Positions 3,924 through 5,344 of a stretch of 5,344 nt of DNA are shown here, one piece after another; within the stretch, counting starts at the first letter, position 1, and every line of letters begins with the position of its first letter. The position numbers and the translations under genes are program-made. Origin of the DNA: an archaeon (GTDB taxonomy: Archaea > Hydrothermarchaeota > Hydrothermarchaeia > Hydrothermarchaeales > JALUUU01). The stretch lies in contig JALUUU010000254.1 of the NCBI GenBank assembly GCA_027021185.1, positions 1-5,344 on the forward strand, read 5' to 3'. The notes beneath the pieces were generated by a model. The model had not been told where the DNA came from, ran no database searches, and saw nothing but the letters and a program-made list of their open reading frames with translations.

Positions 3924-5344
3924 TCAGAGAGGCAGGGTGAAGCAGAACCTGCTCCCCTTACCTTCCTCGCTTTCTGCCCATATTTTCCCGCCGTGGGCCT
4001 CAACTATGTTCTTGGCGATCGCCAGCCCCATGCCGGTGCCGCCGTACCGCCTCGTCAAGCTGGCGTCTACTTGGTAGAAGCGGTCGAATACCTTGTCGAT
4101 CCTGTCCAGTGGTATTCCTATGCCTGTGTCGGTCACGCAGACCTCCACCCACCCGTTTCTTTTCCGGGCCACCACCCTCACTTTGCCGCCTTTCTTGTTG
4201 AACTTTATCGCGTTGTGGATGAAGTTCCTGAGGAGCTGTTTAATCTGCTCGTAATCCCCCGTAACCTTGGGAAGGTCATCCTCCAGCCGCACCTCCAGGG
4301 ATACGCCGCATTTCTCAGCCGCGGCCTTGAACTCGTCGCAGACCAGGTTTATAACGTACTCTAAATCCACGGGGGTTAACGTTAGGGACTTTCTGCTCCC
4401 ATCAACCCTTGCGGCTTCTATTAGGTTGCCCACGATGAAGTTCTGGCGCTCAAGGGCGTTAAGGGCTTTCATGAGAAGCTCTTCTTTCTTTGCGTGGTCT
4501 TCCTCCTCCATGGCGAGTTCTATGGCCCCCCTGGCTATGGTTATCGGCGTCCTTAGTTCGTGGCTGACATTCGCGAGGATGTTGCTCTTGAGCTCGTCCA
4601 GGGATTTGAGCTCCTCATAGGCCTTACTTATCTCCTCGAATAGCCGGGCGTGCTCCACGGCCACTGAGGCCTGGCCTGCCAGGGTGACAAGGGTCCTTAT
4701 CTGGTCGTCGGTGAAACGCGTCTTCCGGCGGTTGGCCACGTAGAGAACCCCCAGGGGCTCGCCTTTCCCCGACATGAATGGGACGGCCAGGACGGATACC
4801 AGGCCCTCTTTTTTAACGATTTCTAGGGGAGGATTCACGAGGCGCTTGTCAGAGTATATGTCCTCAACGACCACGGGCTTGTTCTCTTTAAAGGCCAGCC
4901 ATCCCAGTCCCTCACCCTTCTTAAGCTCTATTTCCTTGAATTCCTCTGTGCGGATGCCGTCGAAGGTGTGGTGGCGGATGATGTCTTCCTCGACGAAGCT
5001 GTAAAACGCCACATCTGCCTGGGTCAGCTCCCTGGCCTTGGCAACTATGAATTTCAGGAGAGAAGAGAGATTGGGGGTCTCTATTATGCTCCGGTCGATC
5101 TCGTGGAATACAGCGAGTTCTTCAACGGTGTGCCTAAGCATCTCCTCGGCTTTTTTCCTCTCCGTTATGTCCCGCACCACGTGAACTATCCTGGCCACTT
5201 CCCCTTTTTCATCGAAGATGGGGGAGGTGGTGATGGAAAGCCATCTCTGAAGGTGGGGCTCGTAGTACTCGGAGCGCTCAGGCTTCTTGGAGGTGAGGCA
5301 CCTGGTCAAGGGGCAGTCCTCCTTGGGCTCTGATAGGCCGTGGA
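3924..5344 (-). CDS. PAS-GAF sensor histidine kinase (N-terminus cut by window edge)
   Basis: The frame stays open to the right edge, giving 472 complete codons; the true start lies outside. A TTG at 5309 is in frame but falls inside the PAS domain. Numbering from the first full codon: the end of a PAS domain (1-60, with the cysteines of DCPLTRC at 10 and 15 and closing on VVRDITERKKAEE), a GAF domain (about 77-230), a short helical linker, HisKA with the H-box NVSHELRTP (phospho-acceptor His261) and HATPase_c with the N-box Asn377, G1 DTGIGIP (405-411), DRFYQVD (420-426) and G2 GGTGMGL (434-440). All catalytic boxes are intact, so it should autophosphorylate. There is no membrane segment in the visible part, so sensing would be cytosolic unless one lies upstream. 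No response regulator is in the window. The ligands of the PAS and GAF domains cannot be inferred. It ends 9 bases from the convergent DUF151 stop. Confidence 0.95.
   Translation of the reverse strand, partial: HGLSEPKEDCPLTRCLTSKKPERSEYYEPHLQRWLSITTSPIFDEKGEVARIVHVVRDITERKKAEEMLRHTVEELAVFHEIDRSIIETPNLSSLLKFIVAKARELTQADVAFYSFVEEDIIRHHTFDGIRTEEFKEIELKKGEGLGWLAFKENKPVVVEDIYSDKRLVNPPLEIVKKEGLVSVLAVPFMSGKGEPLGVLYVANRRKTRFTDDQIRTLVTLAGQASVAVEHARLFEEISKAYEELKSLDELKSNILANVSHELRTPITIARGAIELAMEEEDHAKKEELLMKALNALERQNFIVGNLIEAARVDGSRKSLTLTPVDLEYVINLVCDEFKAAAEKCGVSLEVRLEDDLPKVTGDYEQIKQLLRNFIHNAIKFNKKGGKVRVVARKRNGWVEVCVTDTGIGIPLDRIDKVFDRFYQVDASLTRRYGGTGMGLAIAKNIVEAHGGKIWAESEEGKGSRFCFTLPL

Noticed and set aside
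3993..4364. Plus-strand open frame of 123 codons opposite the kinase ATPase domain.
   Set aside because: It is antisense to the intact HATPase domain, has no ribosome binding site or promoter noticed, and has no recognisable domain.
5307..5309. TTG as the start of the histidine kinase.
   Set aside because: The frame continues upstream to the window edge with PAS-like sequence (H-G-L-S-E-P-K-E-D-C-P), so the protein begins outside the window.

Overview
The window looks like an archaeal chromosome segment, probably from a euryarchaeote-type lineage. The reasons are a tubulin-superfamily CetZ protein, a separate-subunit LeuC/LeuD dehydratase of archaeal type, A/T-rich BRE/TATA-like promoter elements, at least one gene that seems to start leaderless, and frequent AGG/AGA and ATA codons at moderate-to-high GC. 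The exact lineage cannot be read from the sequence. I saw no mobile elements, CRISPR arrays, tRNA or rRNA genes, and no gene-free stretch longer than about 60 bases.

Layout on the minus strand, in transcription order: leuC (about 3418 to 2144), a class I SAM-dependent methyltransferase (2129 to 1488), leuD (1491 to 997, overlapping the methyltransferase stop by 3 bases) and cetZ (957 running off the left edge). The first three are packed like one operon. CetZ lies 39 bases further on and has a good Shine-Dalgarno sequence plus a TATA-like element inside the 3' end of leuD, so it can probably also be transcribed alone.

On the plus strand there is one gene, a DUF151/bifunctional-nuclease-domain protein (3477 to 3914). 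It diverges from leuC across a 58-base intergenic region whose single A/T-rich core could serve both directions. It converges, with 9 bases between stop codons, on a sensor histidine kinase (minus strand, 5344 to 3924). The kinase is truncated at its N-terminus by the right edge and shows PAS, GAF, HisKA and HATPase domains.

Functionally, LeuC and LeuD form a [4Fe-4S] hydro-lyase of the isopropylmalate isomerase/homoaconitase family, acting in leucine (or related 2-oxoacid chain-extension) biosynthesis. The methyltransferase between the two subunit genes is the least expected element and may act on a small molecule. CetZ is a GTP-binding cytoskeletal protein linked to cell shape in haloarchaea and has no obvious metabolic tie to leuCD. 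The kinase has no response regulator in view. Most of the window is ordinary; the items worth following up are the gene order leuC-methyltransferase-leuD-cetZ, the YLVT specificity loop of LeuD, the shared divergent promoter and two RNA stem-loops near the end of the methyltransferase gene.
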